Assembly (NCBI GenBank): GCA_030018555.1
Contig: JASEHY010000027.1
Coordinates: 1-12,120 of the forward strand
Source of the DNA: Planctomycetota bacterium
Lineage (GTDB): Bacteria; Planctomycetota; MHYJ01; JACQXL01
Direction of reading: 5' to 3'
Length of the DNA stretch: 12,120 nt
Shown: positions 5,626 through 12,120 of the stretch, one piece after another
Layout: every line of letters starts with the position of its first letter
How positions within the stretch are numbered: the first letter of the stretch is position 1
Notes under the pieces: generated by a model
The model's input: the letters and a program-made list of their open reading frames with translations, nothing else
Databases searched by the model: none
What the model was told of the DNA's origin: nothing
Position numbers and translations under genes: made by a program

Positions 5626-8061
5626 ATGAAAAAGTGGCGGGTTGATATAGAACGAGAAAAACGGTGTGGTTTCCCGGAAGTAATATTCTGTCAGAATAAA
5701 GAACCAGCAGATACCGCCCGTATTGCCAGAGAGATTTTGCGACACCATAAATATCTACTTGCCACGCGGGCTGATAAGAAAACATTCCAGGCAGTAAAAC
5801 GACTTGTGCAGGATGCGGTTTATCACAAAAGAGCCAGAATTATCACGGTTGACCGGAGGGATCCAAAGATATCATTCCTTTCCCCCGCCCAGCAGGGCGA
5901 GGCTCGCCCCCCCAGCCTCGCTCTCGCTCGGCGAGGCGGGCGAAGGGGGCGGCATCCCGCCTTAGCGGGAAAGAAATCCGACCTGCCTGTCCCGAAAGCA
6001 TTCGTGACGCAGGCAGGACTTAATAAAGAACTTCTTTATCATCTCAAAAGATTAGGGTTTTCTGATGAATATATTGCCTATCTTATCGGAGAAGATGAGA
6101 AGAATATTCGCCAGTTAAGGACATCGTTTGGCATCAAGCCCACCTATAAAATGGTTGACACCTGCGCTGCGGAATTCTCCGCAAAGACTCCTTATTTCTA
6201 TTCTACCTATGAAAGCGAGAACGAAATTGCGAATCACCAATCCGCAATCCGTCCCGATATACATCGGGATTTCGCTGCGGCTCAACAATCCGCCCCCTCA
6301 CCCCAACCCTCTCCCCCCGGGGGAGAGAGAATGGTGAGGGGGAAAGTCCTCATCATCGGCAGCGGTCCAATCCGTATCGCCCAGGGTATAGAATTTGATT
6401 ACTGCTGTGTGCACGGCGTCCAGACCTTAAGAGAAGAAGGTGTCAGGGCAATTATCATTAATAATAATCCAGAGACCGTTTCTACTGATTACGATGTCTC
6501 AGACCGATTATATTTTGAACCGCTCACTCTGGAAGATGTGCTGAATGTAATAGAAGAAGAAAAACCCGATGGAGTAATAGTCCAGTTTGGTGGTCAGACT
6601 TCTATCAATTTAGCAATGCCATTACAGGCAGAATTGAGTAGAAGAACAGACCTTAAGACACGAATTCTGGGAACACCCGCAGATTCTATTGATATTGCTG
6701 AAGACCGCAGAAGATTTTCTATCCTACTTAACAAAATAGGTATCCTCCAGCCAGAAGGGCATACAGGTTACTCTTTTGACGAAGTGCGCGAATTGTCCGC
6801 TAAAACAGGTTACCCGGTTCTGGTCAGACCAAGTTATGTCCTCGGCGGACGCGGAATGGAAATAGTCCACAATGAAAAAGAACTGGAATTCTACATCGCT
6901 TCTGCTGTCAAAGTCTCCAAAAAGCATCCCGTCCTGGTTGATAAATACCTCGCCAATGCAGTGGAGATAGATGTGGATGCGGTTTCTGATGGTAAAGATG
7001 TCTTTATCGGTGCGATTATGGAACATATTGAGCAAGCCGGTGTCCATTCAGGCGATGCCGCCTGTGTCATACCTTCTCAAACACTCAGCGAAGAAATTAT
7101 CACTGAAATAAAACGCATTACCACAAAAATCACTCTGGCACTTAAAACGGTTGGTTTAATCAATATCCAGTTTGCGGTTAAAGATGGTCTGGTCTATATA
7201 CTTGAAGCCAATCCCCGCGCCTCAAGAACCGTCCCTTATGTCTCTAAAACCATAGGTATCCCTCTGGCAAAAGTCGCTACCAAATTGATGCTCGGGCTTA
7301 CTCTTAAAGACCTCGGATTGAGCGAAGCGGAAGTGTCCGTCAGATTCGCGGAGTTTACCCTCCCGAATGTGCTTTCGGGAGGACTCACTACAAGCCAGCC
7401 CGGGCGGGGCGCAAACTATGTTTCCATCAAGGCACCTGTTTTCCCCTTTATGAAACTCCCCGGCGTTGACCCTATCCTTGGCCCAGAGATGAAATCAACC
7501 GGTGAAGTGATGGGAATAGACACCTCTTTTGGCTTGGCGTATTATAAGGCATTATTAGCAGCAGGCAATCGTCTTCCAACCGAAGGTTATGTATATATCA
7601 CGGTCTGCGATTCGGACAAACCCAAAATCCTTCCAATTGCTCGGAAACTGGTTGAATGCGGCTTAATACTTCTTGCTACTAAAGGAACCGCACAATATCT
7701 CAAAGACAACAAAATCCCTGTAACGACAGTGTGGCGAATAAGCGAGCGACAGACCCCTAACGCACTATCACTGATGCGGGAGAAAAAGGTGCAACTTATT
7801 ATCAATACACCTACAGAAGGGAGTGGACCTAAAAGGGATGGCTATCGTATGCGGCGGCTTGCGGTAGAATTAGGAGTCCCTTTTATTACCACAATCACAG
7901 CCGCCGAAGCCGCATCTCACGCCATTGAATTAGTAAAGAAAGGCAAATTGCAGGTTCGTCCCGTTAGAGACTATGTTATACAGTGGCATAACCCGAATAA
8001 TTCATCCCGCCTAAGCGGGATAACGGGCTGTCCAGAAAAAGCCCCATTATCTATTCTTTAA
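5626..8061 (+). CDS. carB: Chimeric frame: LarB N-terminal fragment joined to the C-terminal half of CarB
   Basis: An 811-residue frame from ATG 5626; the alternative GTG 5605 lies in the repeat. Residues 1 to ~80 (DIEREKRCGFPEVIF, LLATRADKK, RARIITV) match the start of LarB, the AIR-carboxylase-related enzyme of nickel-pincer cofactor synthesis. Residues 84-130 are palindromic repeat DNA. From Gly131 the sequence is CarB: LKRLGFSD, YKMVDTCAAEF, GSGPIRIAQGIEFDYCCVH (245 on), the second ATP-grasp domain with VRPSYVLGGRGMEIV and EANPRASRTVP, then the regulatory MGS-like domain (about 654-790) with LLATKGTA and INTPTEG. The first ATP-grasp domain and most of the oligomerisation domain (about E. 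coli CarB 1-460) are absent. Alone this cannot be a normal carbamoyl-phosphate synthase. Further inserts sit at about residues 209-239 and 572-600, and a repeat-derived tail ends the protein. Either a repeat-mediated rearrangement or an assembly chimera. Confidence 0.85.
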   Translation: MKKWRVDIEREKRCGFPEVIFCQNKEPADTARIAREILRHHKYLLATRADKKTFQAVKRLVQDAVYHKRARIITVDRRDPKISFLSPAQQGEARPPSLALARRGGRRGRHPALAGKKSDLPVPKAFVTQAGLNKELLYHLKRLGFSDEYIAYLIGEDEKNIRQLRTSFGIKPTYKMVDTCAAEFSAKTPYFYSTYESENEIANHQSAIRPDIHRDFAAAQQSAPSPQPSPPGGERMVRGKVLIIGSGPIRIAQGIEFDYCCVHGVQTLREEGVRAIIINNNPETVSTDYDVSDRLYFEPLTLEDVLNVIEEEKPDGVIVQFGGQTSINLAMPLQAELSRRTDLKTRILGTPADSIDIAEDRRRFSILLNKIGILQPEGHTGYSFDEVRELSAKTGYPVLVRPSYVLGGRGMEIVHNEKELEFYIASAVKVSKKHPVLVDKYLANAVEIDVDAVSDGKDVFIGAIMEHIEQAGVHSGDAACVIPSQTLSEEIITEIKRITTKITLALKTVGLINIQFAVKDGLVYILEANPRASRTVPYVSKTIGIPLAKVATKLMLGLTLKDLGLSEAEVSVRFAEFTLPNVLSGGLTTSQPGRGANYVSIKAPVFPFMKLPGVDPILGPEMKSTGEVMGIDTSFGLAYYKALLAAGNRLPTEGYVYITVCDSDKPKILPIARKLVECGLILLATKGTAQYLKDNKIPVTTVWRISERQTPNALSLMREKKVQLIINTPTEGSGPKRDGYRMRRLAVELGVPFITTITAAEAASHAIELVKKGKLQVRPVRDYVIQWHNPNNSSRLSGITGCPEKAPLSIL
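5876..6017. repeat. Composite palindromic repeat block at the larB/carB junction
   Basis: This GC-rich block holds several stems: GCCTCGC/GCGAGGC within 5912-5938, TCCCGC-CTTA-GCGGGA (5955-5970), and CCTGCCTG (5982-5989) with CAGGCAGG (6010-6017). It separates LarB-like from CarB-like coding sequence and is translated into low-complexity Arg/Ala/Pro residues. The second stem, with CAT before it, recurs almost exactly at 8003-8020. Confidence 0.75.
6251..6342. repeat. Second palindromic insert in carB, in the linker before the second ATP-grasp domain
   Basis: Three stems follow one another: TCCCGAT/ATCGGGA (6252-6269), outer arms CCCCCTCACC (6293-6302) and GGTGAGGGGG (6333-6342), and inside these CTCTCCCCC/GGGGGAGAG (6309-6327). 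The translated product includes PSPQPSPPGGER, a type of low-complexity peptide often produced by such repeats. It lies between YSTYESENE and the VLIIGSGPIRI strand, where CarB proteins normally have only a few residues. Confidence 0.8.
7359..7382. repeat. Third palindromic insert in carB
   Basis: CCTCCCGAA (7359-7367) and TTCGGGAGG (7374-7382) are perfect 9-bp arms around a 6-base loop. The surrounding residues, roughly 572-600, interrupt the usual CarB sequence between KDLGLSE and YVSIKAPVFPF. The hairpin is clear; the exact ends of the inserted DNA are not. Confidence 0.7.
8004..8021. repeat. Palindrome in the carB 3' tail
   Basis: ATCCCGC (8004-8010) and GCGGGAT (8015-8021) flank the loop CTAA. 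It is a near-identical second copy of the stem at 5955-5970. It falls after the conserved CarB end (VRPVRDYVIQWHNP), so the protein's last ~20 residues come from repeat and antisense rpmH sequence. No T-run follows on either strand, so terminator function is unsupported. Confidence 0.75.
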
Positions 8062-8208
8062 GGTTGCCTCATCGCTTACTGTAAGTTTCCAGTAACCCTT
8101 TCGTCTCCGCCGGGATAATATTCGCCTGCCTGCTTTTGTCTTCATCCTTGCCCTGAACCCATGTTTACGCCGACGCCTTGTTTTTGACGGTCTATAGGTA
8201 CTTTTCAT
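8047..8208 (-). CDS. rpmH: 50S ribosomal protein L34
   Basis: A 53-residue, strongly basic protein beginning MKSTYRPSKTRRRRKHGFRARMKT in sense, matching the bacterial L34 signature (TYxPS, then RRRxHGFRxRM, then GRxxLxxRRRKGxxxL). GGAGG at 8222-8218 lies nine bases before ATG 8208 and fixes the start. L34 is a small structural protein of the large ribosomal subunit. Its C-terminal extension, about ten residues past the usual end (SDEATLKNR), overlaps the last 15 bp of the carB frame on the other strand. In many bacteria rpmH is followed by rnpA and yidC and lies near dnaA; here it is alone, with carB converging on one side and a repeat plus a restriction-modification island on the other. Identity is very secure despite the small size. 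Confidence 0.95.
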   Translation of the reverse strand: MKSTYRPSKTRRRRKHGFRARMKTKAGRRILSRRRRKGYWKLTVSDEATLKNR

Positions 8209-8225
8209 TATTTATTTCCTCCTTA

Positions 8226-8394
8226 AACACGAATTACACCCTTATCCCTCTGACCCTTCCCCCGATTAATCGGGGTAGAGGGCGACGGGATCCTGTGAAG
8301 GACAGGGTAAACTTATACGGCGAATCCCACGAATGGCGTCCTGCGTCAGGACGCACAACGCACGACTCACGACGCAAGAAGTGTAATTCGTGTT
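8226..8394. repeat. 169-bp element with 14-bp terminal inverted repeats and nested palindromes
   Basis: The ends AACACGAATTACAC (8226-8239) and GTGTAATTCGTGTT (8381-8394) are perfect complements. Inside lie the palindrome CCCCGATTAATCGGGG (8260-8275), a copy of CGAATCCCACGAAT (8321-8334), and a hairpin GCGTCCTG-CGT-CAGGACGC (8336-8354). Left end and internal motif are shared with 5504-5611. It occupies the divergent region between rpmH and the methyltransferase promoter. No transposase is encoded, so it is MITE-like. Confidence 0.82.
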
Positions 8395-8403
8395 CTCTTT
8401 TTC

Positions 8404-8432
8404 TTGACAAAAGATAATTGATGTGTTAAAAT
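8404..8432 (+). promoter_or_regulatory. Consensus-like sigma-70 promoter of the restriction-modification island
   Basis: TTGACA (8404-8409), a 17-base spacer and TAAAAT (8427-8432): a perfect -35 and a 5-of-6 -10. Transcription would begin near 8439. An ATG at 8440 opens only a three-codon frame; the methyltransferase ATG is at 8448. The leader would therefore be under 15 nt. It starts just ten bases beyond the end of the MITE-like element. Confidence 0.7.
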
Positions 8433-8447
8433 ACCACTTATGAAAGA

Positions 8448-9257
8448 ATGAAAGAAGCGAAAGATATGATGAAGAAAAGCACTCACTCACTAAAATATAA
8501 AACGAGAAAGCCTAAGAAACATTTAGTAAAAGAGGAATCCGTTCCGTTCAAGCCCAATCATTACTCTGATGTTAAGTTGCTTCAGAGAGAACGCAAGGTT
8601 AAAAACCGCATAGAAAAAGAGTTTATTCGGGGCGGGACTAAATATCAGGTTATTCATCATTCTCCTGATAAACCCGTGGATTTGTCTAAATGGTCAAATA
8701 GGATTATCTGCGGTGATAGCGAGTCGGTCTTAAAAGAAATCCCCTCAAATTCTATAGATATTATCATAACCTCACCGCCTTATAACTTTGGATTGGACTA
8801 TGACAGCGACCACAAGAACGATGCGGTCAAATGGGAAGATTATTTTGTTAAACTAAATCAGGTCTGGACAGAATGCGCAAGAGTGCTAAAGACCGGCGGA
8901 AGGTTCTGCGTCAATATCCAGCCCCTATTTTCAGATTACATCCCGACACATCATATGGTATCTAAACAATTGTTAGACCTCGGGCTTCTGTGGAAGGGCG
9001 AGATTCTCTGGGAAAAGAATAATTATAATTGCAAATATACGGCTTGGGGTAGTTGGTGCAGTCCGAGTATGCCATACCTTAAATATACATGGGAATTCGT
9101 GGAAATATTCTGTAAGGGCTCTCATAAAAAGTTCGGGTCATCTAACAAGATTGACATCAGAGGCGATGAGTTCAAGAAATGGGTCTATGCCAAATGGGTT
9201 ATCGCACCTGAAAGAAATATGAAAGAATTCGGTCATCCGGCGATGTTTAGGAATTAA
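8448..9257 (+). pseudogene. Beta-class DNA methyltransferase truncated before its SAM-binding motif
   Basis: The 269 residues include IICGDSESVLKEIPSNSIDIIITSPPYN, with the catalytic TSPPYN (108-113) and the ARVLKTGGRFCVNI strand that follows it in beta-class (N4-cytosine or N6-adenine) enzymes. In that class the catalytic half comes first, then the target region, then motif X (HPAxFP..L) and motif I (DPFxGxGT) for SAM. This frame stops at HPAMFRN, so motif X is cut after five residues and motif I is missing. The protein should be inactive unless complemented. SPPY suggests N4-cytosine, but the base is not certain. Base use is like the left part of the window, while everything after 9258 is much more AT-rich. 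The stop is three bases before the next ATG. Starts at 8466 or 8469 are also possible. Confidence 0.82.
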
Positions 9258-9260
9258 ACA

Positions 9261-11432
9261 ATGATTAACAGCAGTAAAACTAATTCACATAAGAAAAAGT
9301 ATGAAAGAGTACTCTATAACAATAATGTTGATGCAATCACATCTAGCAAAGTACACGAGCCATCACTATACCTATTTCAAGAAAAGGTAAAAATTGACAA
9401 TAATTCTTTGTCAAGATTATATAAAGATTTACACAATTTATTAAAATTATTTATTGGTAATGCTAAAAGTTCATCAAACACGAAAATATTCCTAAAAACC
9501 AATGACATAAATAACGATGATAAATTTATAGTTGAATCGGCCATACTATACTTTGGCAAGGTAATTTTAATGAAGTATTGTAAAGATAACGATTTCTTGA
9601 AAATTAATTTCAAGTGTGATTTATATGAATCGCTTAGCGAATTTTATGATTTCTTTAGAAAAATATATTATGACTTAGAATCTAACGATATATATTCTCA
9701 ATATATCCCTCCACGGTATTTAAATAATGAACTAATAGATGTTTTAGATAGATATGATTTTACAGGGATAGATATAGATATTATTGGAAAGTTATATGAG
9801 AATTTTATTAGCAAAGAGGAAAGAATTTTATTGGGGCAGGTTTATACTCCGGATGAAGTGGTAAAATATATTTTGACAAAAACAGGATGGATAACAGATG
9901 CCTCTATTGAACGTAAAAAATTGATAGATATAGGATGTGGAACGGGTGTGTTTTTATTAATCGCAGTGAGAATTTTAATCAATAATTTAAAGTTAAAAGG
10001 CACCGACCCACATCTTATCTTTGAAACAGTGCAAAAAAATATATGGGGAATGGATATCAATCCGTTCTCTTTGCGGTTAGCAGAACTTAACTTGCTGATT
10101 TCAACTTTTGAGTTGTTAGATGACATAAAAAAAATCAGTCCGAATTATATACCTCAAAAGTTTAATTTATACCTGACAAATTCTATAAATAAAAATGACA
10201 ATAATGATAATATAATTACTAGAGAATTAAAAACTAGAAGTGGAATGTTCGCAAGTGGTTTTGATTATGTTGTCGGTAATCCGCCTTATCTGGAAGCGAA
10301 AAAAATGCCGACAGAAGTTAAATCAATGTGCCGAAAAAGTTTTCCCGATATTGCCAATGGCGCTTTTGACCTTTATTATTGTTTTATTAAATTGGCACTT
10401 GAATTACTCTCTGAAAAAGGAAGTTTTGGATTCATTATTCCCAATAAATTTTTGGTATTAAAATCAGCCAAATCATTAAGAAAAAATATTCTGGATAATT
10501 ATAAAATTGATGAGGTAACAGATATTTCTAACTTGCCTGTATTTAAAAATATTTCTGTATATCCGATTTTACTCTTTATAAAAAATGTAAAAGAAAATAA
10601 CAGCAAGGTGAAAACTTATGATAATGTTGAACATTTACAGAATATAGATAAAATCCCGCCATCTCTGATTGCTCAAAATGACTTTAAAAAGACGGAGGAT
10701 TTTATATTTTTCATTCTTCCGTCTGATAGAACAGGACTAGATATTTATAAAAAACTTTCATCTATTAACACCCATTTAAAGGACTACTGCGATATAAGAT
10801 GGACTATTTCTTTTCATAAAAAAGGTATTATAGATGAATTTATTTTTCATGAACCAACGGGTAAAAATCCCAAACCCATATTAGGAGCAAACATCTATTC
10901 AAGAGATGCAGAGGTGAAACAATATCGTATTAAGTGGTCAGGATTATGGATTGACTATGATGTTGAAAAAGCCAAACAAATTGACAATCCATTGCCTCCG
11001 ATAGAAATTTTTGAAACTCCTAAATTAATCATCAGACAAAATGCAGAACAATTATCGGTTGCAATAGACAACAGTGGTAAATGGATTTTAAAAGATGTTT
11101 ATTTTTCAGGGCTGTTGAGTCAGAAAGCCAAAAATGAAAATATATCTTTAGAATATATTGCAGCCATCCTAAATTCAAACCTGATGAATTATTATTATTC
11201 TATTCTTTTCAAGGGCGGTCATGTGAATGGTGGGTACTTACATTTTCTGGTCGGTTATCTTAATGCCTTACCTATTAAGATTATGAATGAGACAAATGAT
11301 GAAATAAAAAAAATGATTACGGAAATAAATGGTAACAATTTTAAAGAAATAAAATTTGAATTAGATAAGTTGGTATGTAAAATATTTGATTTGAATAATA
11401 ATGAATCAAAATTAATCCTCAATTATGAATGA
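9261..11432 (+). CDS. Gamma-class N6-adenine DNA methyltransferase, Eco57I/TaqI-like
   Basis: This 723-residue protein transfers a methyl group from SAM to adenine in a specific DNA site. It has GQVYTPDEVVKYI (192 on), typical before the catalytic domain of type I/IIG methyltransferases, motif I LIDIGCGTGVFLL (221-233) for SAM, and catalytic motif IV GNPPY (Asn340-Tyr343), in the gamma order. Residues about 480-690 (IRWTISFHKKG, KPILGANIYSRD, KLIIRQNAEQ, AILNSNLMNYYY) look like the TaqI-type C-terminal specificity domain. The ~180-residue N-terminal region is helical-looking and shows no clear PD-(D/E)XK nuclease motif, so this seems to be a stand-alone methyltransferase, not a type IIG fusion. 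AGGA at 9250-9253 is a fair ribosome-binding site lying on the truncation junction of the previous gene. Strong A/T codon preference marks it as horizontally acquired. It overlaps the endonuclease gene by 8 bp. Confidence 0.88.
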   Translation: MINSSKTNSHKKKYERVLYNNNVDAITSSKVHEPSLYLFQEKVKIDNNSLSRLYKDLHNLLKLFIGNAKSSSNTKIFLKTNDINNDDKFIVESAILYFGKVILMKYCKDNDFLKINFKCDLYESLSEFYDFFRKIYYDLESNDIYSQYIPPRYLNNELIDVLDRYDFTGIDIDIIGKLYENFISKEERILLGQVYTPDEVVKYILTKTGWITDASIERKKLIDIGCGTGVFLLIAVRILINNLKLKGTDPHLIFETVQKNIWGMDINPFSLRLAELNLLISTFELLDDIKKISPNYIPQKFNLYLTNSINKNDNNDNIITRELKTRSGMFASGFDYVVGNPPYLEAKKMPTEVKSMCRKSFPDIANGAFDLYYCFIKLALELLSEKGSFGFIIPNKFLVLKSAKSLRKNILDNYKIDEVTDISNLPVFKNISVYPILLFIKNVKENNSKVKTYDNVEHLQNIDKIPPSLIAQNDFKKTEDFIFFILPSDRTGLDIYKKLSSINTHLKDYCDIRWTISFHKKGIIDEFIFHEPTGKNPKPILGANIYSRDAEVKQYRIKWSGLWIDYDVEKAKQIDNPLPPIEIFETPKLIIRQNAEQLSVAIDNSGKWILKDVYFSGLLSQKAKNENISLEYIAAILNSNLMNYYYSILFKGGHVNGGYLHFLVGYLNALPIKIMNETNDEIKKMITEINGNNFKEIKFELDKLVCKIFDLNNNESKLILNYE

Positions 11433-11961
11433 GTCAAATATGAAAAATTTAAGAACCCACGGACATCTGTTAGATGGATTTATAAAGAAAAGCGGTCATA
11501 GAATACTCTTAGAATTAAAAAGTAAATATGATGAATGGGCTTTGGCTAATAATGTTACAACAATTAAACAGAAGTATGTGGAGTATAATGAGTTTTTTGA
11601 TTATCATTTTTCCGACATACGAAATGCTATCGGCAGTGAAAGAAAATTTGCAACCTTTATTGGACATAGATTAGAAGAGTTCACCTATTTGTTGTGCCTA
11701 AACATTTGTAGTTCAAAAGAGAATTTACAAGTAAATAAATTCTCACATAGAGATATAATATCATGGGTTGGTTTTAACTCTGAAGGGAAATTATCCGTTA
11801 TCGGACATGGTGCCGATTTGGCGATTGGGAATTGGAGAAAATTTACCATTAAAAATGGCATCTCAATTGGAATAGAAGAAAAAGATTTTTTCGTTCCAAA
11901 TGTTATTATTGAGTGTAAGAGCCTATCCGAATATCAAGTTTTCAGCGAAAATTGCCGATAA
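11425..11961 (+). pseudogene. Type II restriction endonuclease interrupted by an insertion sequence
   Basis: ATG 11425 overlaps the methyltransferase stop (ATGAATGA), implying translational coupling; ATG 11440 is an alternative. The frame of 178 codons has an acidic residue in GHGADLAIG (Asp131) and VIIECK (Glu163-Lys165), a plausible PD-(D/E)XK catalytic pair. This layout recalls Bpu10I-type endonucleases, but I assign that family only tentatively. Co-transcription with a methyltransferase supports a restriction role. Genuine endonuclease sequence appears to end at Lys165 (11919), where an IS5-like left end begins; the last 13 residues up to the TAA at 11959 come from the IS. Loss of everything after the catalytic lysine should destroy activity. 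Same AT-rich composition as its partner. Confidence 0.7.
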
Positions 11962-11967
11962 TTCTCT

Positions 11968-11990
11968 AAGGGCGTTAGTGCCCTTGGAGG
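11968..11990 (+). promoter_or_regulatory. Hairpin abutting the transposase ribosome-binding site
   Basis: AAGGGC (11968-11973) and GCCCTT (11980-11985) form a 6-bp stem with loop GTTAGT. GGAGG (11986-11990) follows at once, eight bases before the transposase ATG. A G-U and a C-G pair could extend the stem into the GG of the Shine-Dalgarno site. This may limit translation from messages reading in from the host gene, a known strategy in other insertion sequences; here it is inference. Confidence 0.5.
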
Positions 11991-11998
11991 AAACGAAG

Positions 11999-12120
11999 AT
12001 GGCAAAATCTGATAACGGGAGTCGTTGGAGAATTTCGGACCAACTATGGAAAAAGGTTGAACCTTTATTACCACCACGGGTAAATACTCATCCGCGTGGC
12101 GGGGGACGAAAACCGAAACC
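11999..12120 (+). CDS. IS5-family transposase, N-terminal 40 residues
   Basis: ATG 11999 follows GGAGG with 8-base spacing. The 40 visible residues include RWRISDQLWKKVEPLLPPR and HPRGGGRKPKP, the hallmark N-terminal helix and Arg/Gly-rich turn of IS5-family DDE transposases (DUF4096-like region). The catalytic DDE residues are beyond the window, so I cannot tell whether the gene is intact or uses a frameshift. Same strand as the interrupted endonuclease. Confidence 0.88.
   Translation, partial: MAKSDNGSRWRISDQLWKKVEPLLPPRVNTHPRGGGRKPK

Larger units (their letters stand above)
11919..12120 (+). mobile_element. IS5-family insertion sequence, left part
   Basis: The left end is placed at GAGCCTATCCGAA (11919-11931), which resembles terminal repeats of IS5-family elements, next to TAA (11916-11918), a possible short target site as used by that family. 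About 80 bases later a transposase starts. The right end and target duplication are outside the window, so the boundary is an estimate of a few bases. Confidence 0.7.

Noticed and set aside
5626..8061. Naturally split carB as in some thermophiles
   Set aside because: Known splits leave a clean second-half protein; here the frame starts with LarB sequence and a leftover piece of the CarB oligomerisation domain, joined by repeat DNA.
8178..8417. 79-codon plus-strand frame
   Set aside because: It runs through the rpmH ribosome-binding site and the inverted-repeat element; composition is that of the palindromes, with no protein-like features.
8440..8451. ATG at 8440 as a start or leader peptide
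   Set aside because: It gives only three codons (MKE) before a stop; too short to claim as a functional leader.
9261..9830. N-terminal nuclease domain making the large methyltransferase a type IIG enzyme
   Set aside because: I could not find a convincing PD...(D/E)XK pattern, and a separate endonuclease gene follows in the same operon.

Overview
The window looks like bacterial chromosome, probably from an uncultivated lineage. Housekeeping genes (tsaB, alr, part of carB, rpmH) of moderate GC are peppered with small palindromic elements, both between genes and in frame inside them. I have seen this style in metagenome-derived genomes of candidate phyla (Omnitrophota-like), but that placement is inference; nothing here fixes the phylum. 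Clear Shine-Dalgarno sites precede the peptidase, rpmH and transposase genes. tsaB and the first methyltransferase instead sit a few bases behind good -35/-10 boxes, which suggests leaderless or nearly leaderless messages.

Layout. 1-3139 (minus): a very long exported peptidase, M1 metallopeptidase followed by a PA-containing M28 peptidase, running off the left edge. 3140-3366: divergent intergenic region with two hairpins and a promoter for each direction. 3367-5488 (plus): tsaB (tRNA t6A synthesis) and alr (alanine racemase); alr carries a 72-bp in-frame palindromic insertion. 5504-5611: an intergenic inverted-repeat element. 5626-8061 (plus): a chimeric reading frame, the first ~80 residues of a LarB-like protein joined through repeat DNA to the C-terminal half of carbamoyl-phosphate synthase large subunit (CarB). 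8047-8208 (minus): rpmH (ribosomal protein L34), overlapping the carB tail on the opposite strand. 8226-8394: a second inverted-repeat element of the same family as 5504-5611.

8404-12120 (plus): a damaged restriction-modification island. A consensus promoter drives a beta-class DNA methyltransferase cut off exactly where its SAM-binding half should begin. Next come an intact, clearly more AT-rich gamma-class adenine methyltransferase and an overlapping restriction endonuclease. The endonuclease is interrupted right after its Glu-Cys-Lys catalytic motif by an IS5-family element whose transposase runs off the right edge.

How it fits together. The left two thirds are core metabolism and translation genes, with repeats as the main source of variation. 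The right third is a recently rearranged accessory locus in which restriction has probably been lost while one methyltransferase survives. The larB/carB junction lies inside repeat DNA, so it is either a true repeat-mediated rearrangement or an assembly join; the order of genes left and right of it should be treated with that doubt. No gene-free stretch exceeds 300 bases. I saw no tRNA, rRNA or CRISPR array.
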